This document shows, one piece after another, positions 26,371 through 36,302 of a DNA stretch of 64,000 nt. This DNA is from Acidobacteriota bacterium (GTDB taxonomy: Bacteria > Acidobacteriota > Terriglobia > Terriglobales > Acidobacteriaceae): the NCBI GenBank assembly GCA_021792795.1, contig JAJYUB010000017.1, positions 1-64,000 on the forward strand, given 5' to 3'. The number at the start of each line of letters is the position of its first letter. Position 1 is the stretch's first letter. The notes beneath the pieces are model-generated. The model was not told the origin of the DNA. It did not search any database and saw only the letters and a program-made list of their open reading frames with translations. The translations under genes and the position numbers were made by a program.

Positions 26371-26979
26371 CTACAGCAGTCCTTTCGTGCTGGGCAGCAT
26401 CGACCGCAATCGCAAGTCGCGCGAACAGGCAAAGCGCAGGGCGCGGGCGAAGGCTTTGAACAGCGCCTCAATTTTGTGATGATTGGAGCGTCCGTAGAGA
26501 ACTTTTAGATGGACGTTGGCGCGAATGCCGCGCGCGAAACCTTCGAAAAAATCGGGCAGCAATTCGGTTTGAAGATCGCCCACGATTCGCACGCGGACCT
26601 TTGTGTCGATCGCATAGGAAGCGCGTCCGCCCAGGTCGATCGCGGCGGCGGCCAGGGTCTCATCCATCGGCATCAGAAAATAGCCGGCGCGAAGGATCCC
26701 TTTTTTGTCGCCAAGCGCCTGCGAAAATGCTTCCCCGAGGGCGATGCCGATGTCCTCCACCGTGTGGTGCTGGTCCACATCCAGGTCGCCTTTGCAGATC
26801 AGTTCCAGATCGAATCCTCCGTGGCGCGCGAACAACTCCAGCATGTGGTCAAGAAAACGGATGCCAGTATCAATGTTGTAGTGCCCCTGGCCATCGATCG
26901 TCAGCTTCAAGTCGATTTGCGTTTCCGTCGTATGCCGCCGCAGTTTTGCGCTGCGTCGAGCTAATTTTCTGGTTGCCAT
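26371..26979 (-). CDS. hisB: HisB, imidazoleglycerol-phosphate dehydratase
   Basis: This 202-residue manganese enzyme dehydrates IGP to imidazole acetol phosphate. It is the monofunctional form: no HAD phosphatase domain is fused, so histidinol phosphatase must be encoded elsewhere. The metal-binding motifs [18 protein letters not shown] and [17 protein letters not shown] are all present. AAGGAG lies six bases before the ATG at 26979, inside the end of hisC (19-base overlap). Confidence 0.96.
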   Translation of the reverse strand: MATRKLARRSAKLRRHTTETQIDLKLTIDGQGHYNIDTGIRFLDHMLELFARHGGFDLELICKGDLDVDQHHTVEDIGIALGEAFSQALGDKKGILRAGYFLMPMDETLAAAAIDLGGRASYAIDTKVRVRIVGDLQTELLPDFFEGFARGIRANVHLKVLYGRSNHHKIEALFKAFARALRFACSRDLRLRSMLPSTKGLL

Positions 26980-28064
26980 TGGATCTCCTTCAACGCCTTC
27001 TCCAATGCGATCATTCCGCGGTGGGTCTGTTCCACCGTCCCCAATGTGATGCGCACGCAACCGTCGCAGCCGGGATCGCTGCTGCGGTCCCGCACCAGCA
27101 CGCCCTGCTGCCGCATCGCAGCGACAAACTCCTTATGCTTGCCGCCTATGTTCATCAAGATAAAGTTGGCGTGGCTCGGCCAGTAGGGAACTCCTAGCTT
27201 TCTCAGCGCCAGTTCAGCAGCGGCGCGGCCCTGCAGCACCTGCCCCGCATACCAGGAAATATAGGCTTCGTCCGCGAGCGCTTCCGGAAGGCATTCCAGT
27301 GCGATTGAGTTCACGTTGTACGGAGAACTCACCTTGCGGACGAAACGCATGGCGTCGGGATGGCCGACAAGAAGACCGATACGAAGTCCCGCGAGACCGT
27401 ATGCCTTTGAAAATGTCCGGGCCACGAATAGATTTGGCACAGTGACTGTTGCAGATAAAACTGATTCCCCATGAAAATGGTAGTAGGCCTCATCCACCAA
27501 CAGCGCAGCCTGCGGAGTCGCAGCCGCCAGCTCCAGTAAAAACGAAGTTTCCACCACCGCGCCTGTGGGATTGTTCGGCGACGCCAGCATAATGACCCGG
27601 GTGGATGGCTGGATTGCTTGTTGAATCTCTTTATATGGAAATTGCAGCGAGCGATCCGCCTGTACCTCCCGGACCCGCGCGCCCGTCGCTTCCGCATATA
27701 ACGCATACATGGAAAATGTCGGCGTCGCAATGACGACTTCATCCTGCGGCTCAATATATGTTTCGCAGATCAGATGGATGGCTTCATCGACGCCGTTGGT
27801 CAACAAAACAGCTTCGCCGGCCAAGCCGAAGTGTTTCGCCACGGTCCGCTCGACGTGGTGCCGTTCCGGATACTTGGTCAGCGTCTCCGCCGCAATCCGT
27901 TGCAACACTGCCTGCACGCGCGGCGAGGGAGCAAAAGTATTTTCGTTGAAATCGAGTCGCAGTCCTTCCCGTCCAGCCAGCGGCGGATGGTATTCATGCA
28001 TGCGCTCGACAGCCTGGCGCGGACGAAGTTTTTGCGCAACGGACGTCGCCGGATCGGTGCTCAT
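26961..28064 (-). CDS. hisC: HisC, histidinol-phosphate aminotransferase
   Basis: This 367-residue PLP enzyme of fold type I converts imidazole acetol phosphate to histidinol phosphate. The cofactor lysine is in [16 protein letters not shown] (about residue 225), with NNPTGAVV and DEAYYHFHG upstream. The ATG overlaps the hisD stop (ATGA), so the two are coupled. Confidence 0.95.
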   Translation of the reverse strand: MSTDPATSVAQKLRPRQAVERMHEYHPPLAGREGLRLDFNENTFAPSPRVQAVLQRIAAETLTKYPERHHVERTVAKHFGLAGEAVLLTNGVDEAIHLICETYIEPQDEVVIATPTFSMYALYAEATGARVREVQADRSLQFPYKEIQQAIQPSTRVIMLASPNNPTGAVVETSFLLELAAATPQAALLVDEAYYHFHGESVLSATVTVPNLFVARTFSKAYGLAGLRIGLLVGHPDAMRFVRKVSSPYNVNSIALECLPEALADEAYISWYAGQVLQGRAAAELALRKLGVPYWPSHANFILMNIGGKHKEFVAAMRQQGVLVRDRSSDPGCDGCVRITLGTVEQTHRGMIALEKALKEIQWQPEN

Positions 28065-29344
28065 CGCTCCCCTTTTACTGTGCGCCTGCCGGCATTGCGG
28101 ATACGCACAGAAGCTGCGTGTCCAACCAGTCCCTCGGCCGTTGCCAGCCGCTCAACGTGCGCGCCATGTTCCGCAAGCCCTGCCGCCGTGTATTCCTGTG
28201 TCGTCACCAGACGAAGGAAGTCGTAGACGCTCAACCCGCCGCGGACACGCGCCAGCCGCCCGGTCGGCAGCACGTGGTTTGGCCCAGAAATATAGTCCCC
28301 CATGCTCTGGGGAGTGTGGGCGCCGATGAAAATCGACCCCGCATGACGCACCCACGAGAGGTCTTTCCCGCCACCGACCGTCAAATGTTCCGCTGCCAGC
28401 CTATTTGTAACTGATTCAGTTTCTTTACTGTCTTTCGTCAGGAAAATAAAGCCGCTCTTGGCGATCGCTAGCCGGGCAGTCTTATTTGACGAGGATTGCC
28501 GCTGCACCTCCTTCGCCGCCCCTCGCGCCAACTCCACGCTGCTGGTCACAAAAATAGCCAGCGCTTCAGGATCGTGCTCCGCCTGGGCAACAAGATCTGC
28601 GGCGATCCATTGCGGGTCCCCATCCTCGCTGGCGACCGCAATTTCCGTGGGTCCGGCCAGCATGTCGATGCCGCAGTCGAAGGCAACCAGCTTCTTCGCC
28701 GTGGTGACGTAGAGATTTCCCGGGCCTACAATCTTGTCCACACGTGGAATGCCGGTCGTACCGTAGGCGAGCGCAGCGATGGCCTGAGCGCCGCCGATGC
28801 GATAGAACTCCTTGACGCCGGCCAGATGCGCGGCTGCCAGGGTCTCTCGCGCAGGGCGCGGCGAAACCACGACGATGCGTTCCACTCCAGCGACCTGCGC
28901 CGGCACCACCGTCATCAGCAGCGTGGAAGGCAGCGGATAGCGGCCGCCGGGAACATAGCAGCCCACGGACTCAAGCGGCAGAGCGCGCTGGCCCAACTGC
29001 ACGCCCGGCAGTTTCCGGGTCCACTCTTTCGGCATTTGCCATCGTGCAAAGCGCCGGATATTGGCCGCCGCGGCCTGCAAGGATTTCCGCAAATCCTTGG
29101 GAGTTTGCTCCCACGCGGCAGCCATCTCTTCCTGCGTGACGCGCAAACTTGCAGACGGCGCAAGACCATCCAGCCGTTCCGCATATTGGCGCAGCGCCGC
29201 ATCTTCCCGGCGCCGCACCGCAGCGAGGATGCGCTTCACCGCAGGCTCTAACTTTGAGGTGGCCGCACCGGAGCGGCCCTCGATCTGACGCAGCAACGTT
29301 TCCGCTTGCTTCGCGCTTTTTCCGTAGGTGCGTATTAGCTTCAT
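28061..29344 (-). CDS. hisD: HisD, histidinol dehydrogenase
   Basis: This 427-residue zinc enzyme makes histidine from histidinol in two NAD-dependent oxidations. Landmarks are YVPGGRYPLPSTLLM, GPGNLYVTTAKKLV, IDMLAGPTEI, the acid-base pair EHLTVGG and the C-terminal LAEHGAHVERLATAEGL-type helix. The length is normal. It starts 18 bases after the hisG stop. Confidence 0.97.
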   Translation of the reverse strand: MKLIRTYGKSAKQAETLLRQIEGRSGAATSKLEPAVKRILAAVRRREDAALRQYAERLDGLAPSASLRVTQEEMAAAWEQTPKDLRKSLQAAAANIRRFARWQMPKEWTRKLPGVQLGQRALPLESVGCYVPGGRYPLPSTLLMTVVPAQVAGVERIVVVSPRPARETLAAAHLAGVKEFYRIGGAQAIAALAYGTTGIPRVDKIVGPGNLYVTTAKKLVAFDCGIDMLAGPTEIAVASEDGDPQWIAADLVAQAEHDPEALAIFVTSSVELARGAAKEVQRQSSSNKTARLAIAKSGFIFLTKDSKETESVTNRLAAEHLTVGGGKDLSWVRHAGSIFIGAHTPQSMGDYISGPNHVLPTGRLARVRGGLSVYDFLRLVTTQEYTAAGLAEHGAHVERLATAEGLVGHAASVRIRNAGRRTVKGER

Positions 29345-29362
29345 CGTTCTTGCAATCGCCCC

Positions 29363-30238
29363 TTAGAAAACAATTTTGTTCAGCGGATACTCAACGATCC
29401 CGGTTGCCCCGGCGGCCTTCAGCCTCGGAATCACATCGCGCACGGTGCGCTCTTCCAGAATAGTGTTGACTGCAACCCATTCCGCATTGCTGAGCGCTGA
29501 CACAGTCGGTGAATTCAAAGCCGGCAGCACGCCTAGCACAGCGGGCAGCCCAGTTGCGCGCACGTTCATCATCAATCCAACCTGGCCTTGCGCAGCAATC
29601 GCGCCCTGCAGCATCAGCGCAATCTTGTCGAGCTTGTCTTGTTTCCACGGGTCTTTGTAGGCCGCTGTATTCGCAATCAGCTGAGTTTCACTTTCCAGCA
29701 CGGTCTCCAGGATGCGCAGGCGATTTGCCCGCAAGGAACTCCCCGTTTCCGTCACTTCCACAATGGCGTCGGCCAGCACCGGCGGTTTCACCTCCGTGGC
29801 TCCCCAACTGAAGTCCACTTGCACGGGAACGTTTTTGCCGGCAAAGTATTTCTTTGTCGCTTCGACCAGTTCGGTGGCGACGATTTTATGCGCCAGGTCT
29901 TCCGCGCGCCGATATGGCGAATCCTCCGGCACGGCCAGCACCCAGCGAACCTTCTGCCGGCTTTGTTTGGAGTAGGTGAGGCTGGCGATGGATTCCACGC
30001 TCAACCCGCTTTCCGCAACCCAGTCGCTGCCGGTCAGTCCCGCATCCAGCGCGCCATGGTTCACGTAGCGGGCCATCTCCTGCGCCCGAATCAACATGCA
30101 CTCAATTTCCGGATCGTCGATGCCGGGGAAATAGGAGCGGCCATTGGCGAAGATGCGCCAGCCGGCGCGCTCAAACAGCGCGATGGTGGCGTCCTGCAAG
30201 CTGCCCTTCGGAATTCCAATCCGCAGTTTCTGGCTCAT
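29363..30238 (-). CDS. hisG: HisG, ATP phosphoribosyltransferase (long form)
   Basis: This 291-residue enzyme catalyses the first step, joining ATP and PRPP. It is the long form: the catalytic double domain is followed by a HisG_C regulatory domain (from about residue 215), so no HisZ is needed and feedback inhibition by histidine is expected. [13 protein letters not shown] is the PRPP-binding loop. The start overlaps the hisI stop (ATGA). Confidence 0.96.
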   Translation of the reverse strand: MSQKLRIGIPKGSLQDATIALFERAGWRIFANGRSYFPGIDDPEIECMLIRAQEMARYVNHGALDAGLTGSDWVAESGLSVESIASLTYSKQSRQKVRWVLAVPEDSPYRRAEDLAHKIVATELVEATKKYFAGKNVPVQVDFSWGATEVKPPVLADAIVEVTETGSSLRANRLRILETVLESETQLIANTAAYKDPWKQDKLDKIALMLQGAIAAQGQVGLMMNVRATGLPAVLGVLPALNSPTVSALSNAEWVAVNTILEERTVRDVIPRLKAAGATGIVEYPLNKIVF

Positions 30239-30621
30239 GCGTTTTTCTCGCTTTCTTTGTGAGTACTACCGGCATTGCGCATCGAAATCGGCTTGGTAAA
30301 GCAACTGACGGTCCCTTCATGGCAGACCAGGCCGTCGCCCTCGACCACCACGCGAAACAGCAGCGTGTCATTGTCGCAATCCGTGGCCGCATCCGTAATG
30401 CGCAGGCGATTGCCGCTGGTTTCGCCCTTCATCCACAGCTTCCGGCGGGTGCGGCTCCAAAAGGTGACAAAGCCGCTTTCGAGGGATTTGCGATAGCTCT
30501 CTTCATTCAGAAATCCGACCATCAACACCTGCCCGGTGCCGGCATCCTGCACAATGCCGGGTACCAGCCCGTCCAGCTTCGTAAAGTCGAGTGCTCGGTC
30601 CAACGTTGCTGTTTCGCTCAT
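30235..30621 (-). CDS. hisI: HisI, phosphoribosyl-AMP cyclohydrolase
   Basis: This 128-residue zinc and magnesium enzyme opens the adenine ring of PR-AMP. Key motifs are [35 protein letters not shown], and [11 protein letters not shown] with [10 protein letters not shown] for metal binding. No fused HisE domain and no hisE in the operon: PR-ATP pyrophosphatase must lie elsewhere. It is the first structural gene; the attenuator hairpin ends about 40 bases upstream. Confidence 0.95.
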   Translation of the reverse strand: MSETATLDRALDFTKLDGLVPGIVQDAGTGQVLMVGFLNEESYRKSLESGFVTFWSRTRRKLWMKGETSGNRLRITDAATDCDNDTLLFRVVVEGDGLVCHEGTVSCFTKPISMRNAGSTHKESEKNA

Positions 30622-30660
30622 CTTGATTCGTCCTTGTCCATTTCAAAATCTGGTGAATAA

Positions 30661-30696
30661 AATAAAAAACCCGCGGATGCGGTTCGCATCAGCGGG
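30661..30696 (-). terminator. Attenuator terminator of the his operon
   Basis: On the minus strand, CCCGC-T-GATGCG, loop AACC, CGCATC-CGCGGG-type pairing (30670-30696) is followed by TTTTTTATT (30669-30661). It stands between the leader peptide and hisI. An alternative small hairpin TGAACAAGTTCA lies just upstream and could take part in antitermination. Confidence 0.85.
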
Positions 30697-30725
30697 ACGG
30701 TGACTTTCTGAACTTGTTCAGGACC

Positions 30726-30812
30726 TTATGAATCCTGCTCAGAATGCTCCGCTGACACGTTCGCCACGTGAGGATGATGGGGATGATGGCGATGGAGCGG
30801 ACTCATCTGCAT
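30726..30812 (-). CDS. hisL: Histidine operon leader peptide
   Basis: A 28-residue open frame on the minus strand begins ATGCAGATG at 30812 and stops TAA at 30726. It carries the run HRHHPHHPH and one more His further on, seven histidines in all. It is followed after 29 bases by the terminator hairpin and then hisI. This is the classical arrangement in which ribosome stalling at His codons permits transcription of the operon. A second in-frame ATG at 30806 is possible. It is too short for ordinary gene finding. Confidence 0.88.
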   Translation of the reverse strand: MQMSPLHRHHPHHPHVANVSAEHSEQDS

Positions 30813-31139
30813 GGTTCGAGAATAAGAAAGAACACGCCGCTATGTCAAGCATCGCGGCCAGCAGACGGCGGATCAGTTTCCGAATTGCCCATCACTCACC
30901 CGCAACTCGAAAAATTGGGTCTGGCCCATAACAGCCCTCCTGAAGCACTCCCTGAGCGACTCGGCGATTTGGCGTAATTCCAGAGTCCATTCTGGCTACA
31001 TCGGCATTTACGGGGAGTGATCCACGGTCGAGCGATCCCAGGTCTCAGAATCGGAACCTGCTGCACCGTCGAATCCCGGCCGAGCGCGGCCCCGAAGATG
31101 CCCGCCACCTGCCACCCGCTAAACGTGATTTGAAGGAAT
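30813..31139. other. Intergenic region upstream of the his operon
   Basis: No gene seen. It should contain the his promoter on the minus strand; I cannot place boxes reliably. The segment at 31041-31066 resembles half of the palindrome at 15482-15509. Confidence 0.4.
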
Positions 31140-31817
31140 TCAACCCTCGTTGCGAAGCATGTCCTCCAAGAACGGGAACTCGCGGTAGCAGATATTTTCA
31201 ATCAGCTGCCGTTCGTGCTCGTGAGTTGTCTTGTCATGCGTCGCCAGTGTGAGGTAGTAGTTCAGCTCTTCGTGCTTTGCAAAAACAATCCACTCGCCGG
31301 TGAGCTTTTCCGCTTTGCGAAGACGCTGAAAGTTTCCACGAACGGCGTCGTCCACTATTGGCGCTATGTCGTCGAGGATGAGATATCGCTTCTCGCCCGC
31401 TTCCTGGGCTTCGCGGACCTTCTGAGCGAAGTAGGGAATCCCGAACTGTTTCAGACCATGCTGCATGTTGGTCGCCAGCGAAGCCATGCCCGGTTGCATG
31501 TAGTGTTTGTGCCAAAGTCCCTTGAGGGGCGGGTATCGGTTCTGGATAGGCGGCTTCAAGCCCGTCGTCTCACCTTTTTCTAACGCTTCAATTTCGGCAG
31601 CAACCTGGAAAGGGTCAATCCTGTCGGCCTTGTATGCGCCGAACAAGCTTAACAGGAAGAGCACGCTGATCCGGCCCTGCGCGATTTGTTCCAAGCGCGT
31701 CGCCTGAACAATTACCTCAAACTCAGCGGAAATTTGCTCCGAGATGTCGTTCCCGCCTTGATCCTTCGCTTCGAGATTCCATTTTCGCTTCGTCACGTTC
31801 ATTCTCCGCAGTTTCAT
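31140..31817 (-). CDS. Hypothetical protein
   Basis: A 225-residue soluble protein without signal or membrane segment, of no family I recognise. The central part GLWHKHYMQPGMASLATNMQHGL and the C-terminal part GEWIVFAKHEELNYYLTLATHD look well structured; there are many His and charged residues. The G+C content is slightly lower than that of neighbours. It is a single gene; start ATG at 31817 or 31802. It could be horizontally acquired. Confidence 0.6.
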   Translation of the reverse strand: MKLRRMNVTKRKWNLEAKDQGGNDISEQISAEFEVIVQATRLEQIAQGRISVLFLLSLFGAYKADRIDPFQVAAEIEALEKGETTGLKPPIQNRYPPLKGLWHKHYMQPGMASLATNMQHGLKQFGIPYFAQKVREAQEAGEKRYLILDDIAPIVDDAVRGNFQRLRKAEKLTGEWIVFAKHEELNYYLTLATHDKTTHEHERQLIENICYREFPFLEDMLRNEG

Positions 31818-32283
31818 CCATCACAATTCAGGGTAATGGCCTGATGGGATAATAAGAGGGTCGCCTGGCGAAATATCAGGCAGGCGGCTCACTCATCGAT
31901 TCTCGATCTATACTCCGAGGGCTTCGGGGGCTGTGCCGCGTTCATCGTGGCTGTACCGCAATGAGCGGGTTCTCAACATCTCGATCAGGAGCCAGCGGTT
32001 CTTGTCACCAGCACGACAGTCAATCACGATGCGGATTGCGCCCCGAGAGTCGCCAAGGCTTCGGCCATTGGCTTCCGCAGAATTCTGGGTTTACGATACC
32101 AGGCCAATGCACTCAGCGATCATCCATCAAGCCTGCCTTGCGAGTTCCGGGTGGATCGGTCGGGAGATCCTGCTGGACCATTGAGATTTTTCTCGTCGGC
32201 AAGGTTTGTCATTGACGCGCCACCATTGCGGTCGTTACCGTGGTCTGGGGATGAAAGTTTCGATTGCACTGGAGGGAAATACG
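31818..32283. other. Intergenic region, nothing recognised
   Basis: Between the divergent genes at 31817 and 32284. Only short overlapping frames without coding character. It presumably holds two promoters. Confidence 0.4.
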
Positions 32284-32622
32284 ATGGACCTTCAAAAGCG
32301 AATCCGTTTCGTGGTCTGCGCGACATGTCTTGTTTTCGCGCTTGCTGTCATGCCGGCGACCTGGGCGCTGTCTCCGTCTTCCGGCGCGGGTCAGGCCGCT
32401 TCCATGTCCGCAACGCGGTCTCACGCGGACAAACTGGACATCAACACGGCCACGGAAGACCAATTGAAAGTCCTGCCGGGAGTCGGCGATGTCTTTGCGA
32501 AGAGAATTATCGCGGGGCGCCCCTATCGAGCGAAAAATCAACTGGTCAACAAGGGAATTCTGCCCCAGGGGGTGTACGAAAAGATCAAAGACCAGATCAT
32601 TGCGCATCGCGTGAAGAAGTAA
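32284..32622 (+). CDS. Exported ComEA-type helix-hairpin-helix protein
   Basis: A 112-residue protein with an N-terminal signal or anchor (residues 8-28, VVCATCLVFALAVMPATWA). It has one HhH motif pair (DINTATEDQLKVLPGVGDVFAKRII, then KNQLVNKGILPQGVYEKIKDQI). ComEA-like proteins bind DNA without sequence specificity in the periplasm during transformation, but single-HhH secreted proteins are also widespread with unknown roles. GGAGGGA precedes the ATG at 32284 by seven bases. Confidence 0.8.
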   Translation: MDLQKRIRFVVCATCLVFALAVMPATWALSPSSGAGQAASMSATRSHADKLDINTATEDQLKVLPGVGDVFAKRIIAGRPYRAKNQLVNKGILPQGVYEKIKDQIIAHRVKK

Positions 32623-32774
32623 TTTCGGGCCTGTACAACGGCGCATTCGTCCGCGCGTGCCCCGCCTGCGCATGGATTCTCGCGGCCATGCAAGTCTTTC
32701 ATCCTGGCGCATGGCGCCCGCCGCGCCAATGCCCGCCGTTTGACGCCAGGATTCGATCCCGATATATATTCATT

Positions 32775-32929
32775 AGCCCTTGGTGTTCGGGAAGCGCGGT
32801 GCAACTCCGCCACTACCCCGTAACTGTAAGCGCGGAGAGCAAGGCAGGGCTGTATGCAGCCACTGGACGGAGAGCGTCTGGGAAGGTGTGCCAAGCTCAA
32901 TCGAAGCGCAAGTCAGGAGACCGGCCAGG
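32775..32929 (+). promoter_or_regulatory. Cobalamin riboswitch, first copy
   Basis: All main conserved blocks of the B12 aptamer are in order: GGGAAGCGCGGTGCAACTCC, then CCCCGTAACTGTAAGC, GCCACTGG, TCTGGGAAGGTG, and the B12-box AAGTCAGGAGACCGGCC. Length about 155 bases. It is followed by 194 bases without a gene and then a second riboswitch. Confidence 0.92.
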
Positions 32930-33123
32930 GTCACTTCATAGCTGTCTTTCGGTCGCGATGGGAGGACCGAAGGGAGCGCGTTTCAGCCCGACTGCGGCTG
33001 ATCGACGCATTCCCAGGTTTCGTGTCGCATGTTTCGCTCCGCGCGCTTCTTCCTTTGCGAAGAGGGCGCGGCGTCCGGCGCTTGGCTGCATCGTTTCGCG
33101 GCAGGCGTAAGCTGTCCACCATC

Positions 33124-33388
33124 CATGAAGTGTCGGGAAGCGCGGTGCAACTCCGCCACTACCCCGTAACTGTAAGCGCGAGAGCAAAACCAGGGAAAAT
33201 GTTTGCCGGAACCAGATCGTTCGATCGACGCGACCAACAGGGAGCGGCGACCTTGAGCGAAGAGGGACCGGAGAGAACGACCCTGGTTTTGCTCTAGAGC
33301 CGGGCAAGGCAGTTCGCAACCACTGGACGTACGCGTCTGGGAAGGTGCCCAAGCTTGAGGAAGCGCAAGTCAGGAGACCGGCTTCATG
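33124..33388 (+). promoter_or_regulatory. Cobalamin riboswitch, second copy with a 113-base extra arm
   Basis: The same blocks recur: GGGAAGCGCGGTGCAACTCC, CCCCGTAACTGTAAGC, CCACTGG, TCTGGGAAGGTG and AAGTCAGGAGACCGGC. The P1 stem is CATGAAG (33124-33130) with CTTCATG (33382-33388). A long arm is inserted after the ACTGTAAGC block, closed by perfect 14-base arms GAGCAAAACCAGGG (33182-33195) and CCCTGGTTTTGCTC (33281-33294). The aptamer ends 22 bases before the receptor ATG, so regulation by hiding the ribosome site is plausible. Confidence 0.9.
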
Positions 33389-33410
33389 CAACCATCCGAG
33401 GGGATCACGC

Positions 33411-35972
33411 ATGACTTTTTCAGCTCTTGTTCCAGATGTATTTCGCCCTGCAGTTCGACGCGCATCGCTTTTGGCCGCGTTGGCAATCTGTCTTTCCTCG
33501 TTTCTGCTGTCGTCCAAACCTGCGATCGCCGCTCCCGTTCAGCAACGGACCGTCACGGGAACGGTGAAGGGAACCGTGACAGATCCGCTGGGGGCAGCGG
33601 TGTACAACGCCCGCGTCGACATCATGGCTCCCAATGGTGTCATGCTGCAGTCCCACGGACGGACCGACGGTCGCGGACAGTACATTGTCTATGTCTACCG
33701 GCCTGGCCGGTATCGCGTCCGCGTCATCGCAAACGGCTTCAACGCCACTCAGAGCAACGATATTTATGTGGCGATGGGCAAGACGTCCTATGCCGATGTC
33801 GCGCTTCAGTTCGGGCACCTGGAGCAGAGCGTGACTGTGACGGCGAACGGCACCCCCACGCCAGAAGCGCAAAGCGGCGCTTCCACCACGGTGGTCGATC
33901 AGTCTCTCTACCCCTATGCGCTCGATGTGCAGGACACGCTGCGCCTGGTGAGCGGCCTGCAATTTACAACCAGCGGGCAGCGCGGCGCGGCGACTTCCTT
34001 GTTTGAGATGGGCGGGAATTCGAACGAGACCGATGTGCTGCTGGATGGCGTTCCCATCAACGACATTGGCGGCGCGGTAAATTTCGCCTACCTGGCATCC
34101 AACGGCATCAGTCAGGCGGAGGTCTATCGCGGCCCCGACAGCTCTCTATACGGCGCCAATGCATCCTCCGGCGTGGTGGCGCTGACAACTACGCGGGGAA
34201 CCACGGCGAAGCCGCTGCTGCAATACGCCATCGATGCCGGCAACTTCGGGACCTATCATCAGGAAGCCTCGCTGGGCGGGGTGCATAGCGCGTTCGATTA
34301 TTTTGGCGACTTCGCCCGCATCGACACTTCCAACAGTTATCCCAACAGCACGTTCCACAATGTCTCTTCCGTCGGCAACCTTGGATATGCCCTCACCCCG
34401 CACGTTCAGGTGCGGGCCACCGCGCATCGCATCGCAGCCTCCACCGGCGAGCCGAACGCCATCCTGTTCTACGGAATCCCCGACGTGCAGTATTTGAAGG
34501 AGCATGACCTGTACGGGAGCGGCACCATCGAAGATCGTCCCAGCGACAAGCTGGATATGATTGCCCAATATGGACTGGTGCGACTGCGCTCTCTCAACAC
34601 GGATCCGGGTCCGGTCGGCATCCTGACCGACAATCCCAACAACTTCAATTGCTATGACAACCTGGGGAATCCCGGACAACCGGAATATCTGGGCAAGCAG
34701 GTCACAATCAATGGCGCCAATGGGACCAGCGCCAGCGGGCAGGCATTCTATAGCTGCCCGAGTTACACGTTTCCAGGGACCGACGGAACGTTGACCAACC
34801 AGGATTATTTCTACGGCCAGGCAAGTTATAAAAAGAACGATAAATTGACCGCGTTCGCTGCGTTTCGCTATCAGTCGGAACGCGGCTACACCGCCTACGA
34901 CTATTTCCCGCAATCGGCCCATCGCGGCAACTACGACTACATCCTGCAGGCCTCCGGCAGCATGGCAAACCGGTTGTATTACAGCGCCGGGACCGACCTT
35001 CCATACTATTCCGTGTTCGGTTTTCAGCCCACGCCCCATGCAACCGCGGCCTACTATCTTTCCAAGCCGACTGCCGACGGCCTCTTGAGCGGCACCAAAC
35101 TTCGATTCAATTATTCGCAAGGCATTCTGGAGCCGACCATTGCCGAGCAGAACGGCTCCATTTACGACGTGCTGAACTCGTTGCCGAACGGCCAGCAACT
35201 GATCGCGCAGCATGGAATCGCGCCGGTCGGCGCGCAACAGACCAGCACCTATGAAGCGGGCGCGGACCAGCACCTGTTTGGGACCCGGGCGCTGGTCCAC
35301 GGCGGCTATTATCGCAACAATTTCACCAGGCAGATTGAGTTTGTCGATGCCCCGGCGCTGTTGCAGCTCGGCGTTCCGCAGGCAGTCGAGCAGGCGATTG
35401 CCAACACCTCCTTCGGCGCCTATATCAATTCGTTGAGCTTCAACGCTCAAGGCATGGAGAGCAGCGCCGAGTATCGCATCACGAATCGGTTGTTTGTCCG
35501 CGGCGGATACACGCTATTGAATTCCACCGTGCAGAAGTCGTTTTCCAGCGACAATTCCTTTCCATCCTATAATCCGAAATATCCCAACACGCCCATTGGG
35601 GCCTACTCGCCGCTGGTCGGCCAGCGTCCCTTTCGGCGGGCGCAGCACACCGGCAACTACGCGGTCATCTACGCGCGAAGTCGCTGGTATGCGGAAATGA
35701 CGGGCACGCTCGTCGGCAGACGCGACGATAGTACGTTTCTGGCCGACGCCAATGGCGGGACCACGCTGTTGCTGCCGAATCGCAATCTCGACCCGGCCTA
35801 CCAAAACATTGGATTGACAACCCATCTCCGCATCGATCGGCACATCTCCAGCTACACCGTGTTCGACAATTTGCTGAGCCAGCACTATCAGGAAGCGTTG
35901 GGCTATCCGGCGTTGCCGTTCAACTTCCGCGCCGGGATGCAATTTAACTGGGGAGGCGACGCGACGCACTGA
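33411..35972 (+). CDS. TonB-dependent receptor, probable B12 importer
   Basis: An 853-residue outer-membrane protein with a signal peptide (residues 1-41, ending AIA). A carboxypeptidase-regulatory-like Ig domain follows at about 48-130 (VTGTVKGTVTDPLGAAVYNARV ... PGRYRVRVIANGF), then a TonB plug (about 140-260, with VLLDGVPINDIGGAVNFAYL and VYRGPDSSLYGANASSGVV) and a beta barrel ending FRAGMQFNW. Two cobalamin riboswitches lead into it, so the ligand is inferred to be cobalamin or a corrinoid (BtuB role). GAGGGG precedes the ATG by seven bases. Confidence 0.88.
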   Translation: MTFSALVPDVFRPAVRRASLLAALAICLSSFLLSSKPAIAAPVQQRTVTGTVKGTVTDPLGAAVYNARVDIMAPNGVMLQSHGRTDGRGQYIVYVYRPGRYRVRVIANGFNATQSNDIYVAMGKTSYADVALQFGHLEQSVTVTANGTPTPEAQSGASTTVVDQSLYPYALDVQDTLRLVSGLQFTTSGQRGAATSLFEMGGNSNETDVLLDGVPINDIGGAVNFAYLASNGISQAEVYRGPDSSLYGANASSGVVALTTTRGTTAKPLLQYAIDAGNFGTYHQEASLGGVHSAFDYFGDFARIDTSNSYPNSTFHNVSSVGNLGYALTPHVQVRATAHRIAASTGEPNAILFYGIPDVQYLKEHDLYGSGTIEDRPSDKLDMIAQYGLVRLRSLNTDPGPVGILTDNPNNFNCYDNLGNPGQPEYLGKQVTINGANGTSASGQAFYSCPSYTFPGTDGTLTNQDYFYGQASYKKNDKLTAFAAFRYQSERGYTAYDYFPQSAHRGNYDYILQASGSMANRLYYSAGTDLPYYSVFGFQPTPHATAAYYLSKPTADGLLSGTKLRFNYSQGILEPTIAEQNGSIYDVLNSLPNGQQLIAQHGIAPVGAQQTSTYEAGADQHLFGTRALVHGGYYRNNFTRQIEFVDAPALLQLGVPQAVEQAIANTSFGAYINSLSFNAQGMESSAEYRITNRLFVRGGYTLLNSTVQKSFSSDNSFPSYNPKYPNTPIGAYSPLVGQRPFRRAQHTGNYAVIYARSRWYAEMTGTLVGRRDDSTFLADANGGTTLLLPNRNLDPAYQNIGLTTHLRIDRHISSYTVFDNLLSQHYQEALGYPALPFNFRAGMQFNWGGDATH

Positions 35973-36302
35973 GCTTCCCCGGCGATATGGGTCGCCCCGT
36001 CCGCCGTACCGCGAAGCGAAATGTTTTTACAGGGCGTTTCAGCGCTGCCCGCCCTTTCGTTTCGCGGCTTGCGACAAAATCGGGCCGCCAGAAAACATGA
36101 CAACTGAATTGTCGCTTTTTGACAACGGATAGAACAGCGGCGGATACTCACAGGTACGGTTGTAGCGTCCGTGGGATAGTGTTCCCTTCAGATAGTGAAC
36201 GTCTCCGACACTTTGCTGGTGCCGGAAAGTTCGCCACATTGAACCGAAGATTTCCTTCGATTGTGCGCAGGTAGTGCCAACCGGAAAGGGACCTTCGCAT
36301 CG
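35973..36302. other. Intergenic region
   Basis: No gene supported. An imperfect GGGCG/CGCCC hairpin with a CTTTCGTTT tail at about 36034-36060 might terminate the receptor transcript. Confidence 0.35.

Noticed and set aside
32931-33123. Possible small gene between the two riboswitches
   Set aside because: The frames here continue through both aptamers and have no ribosome site; conservation of aptamer blocks explains the sequence better.
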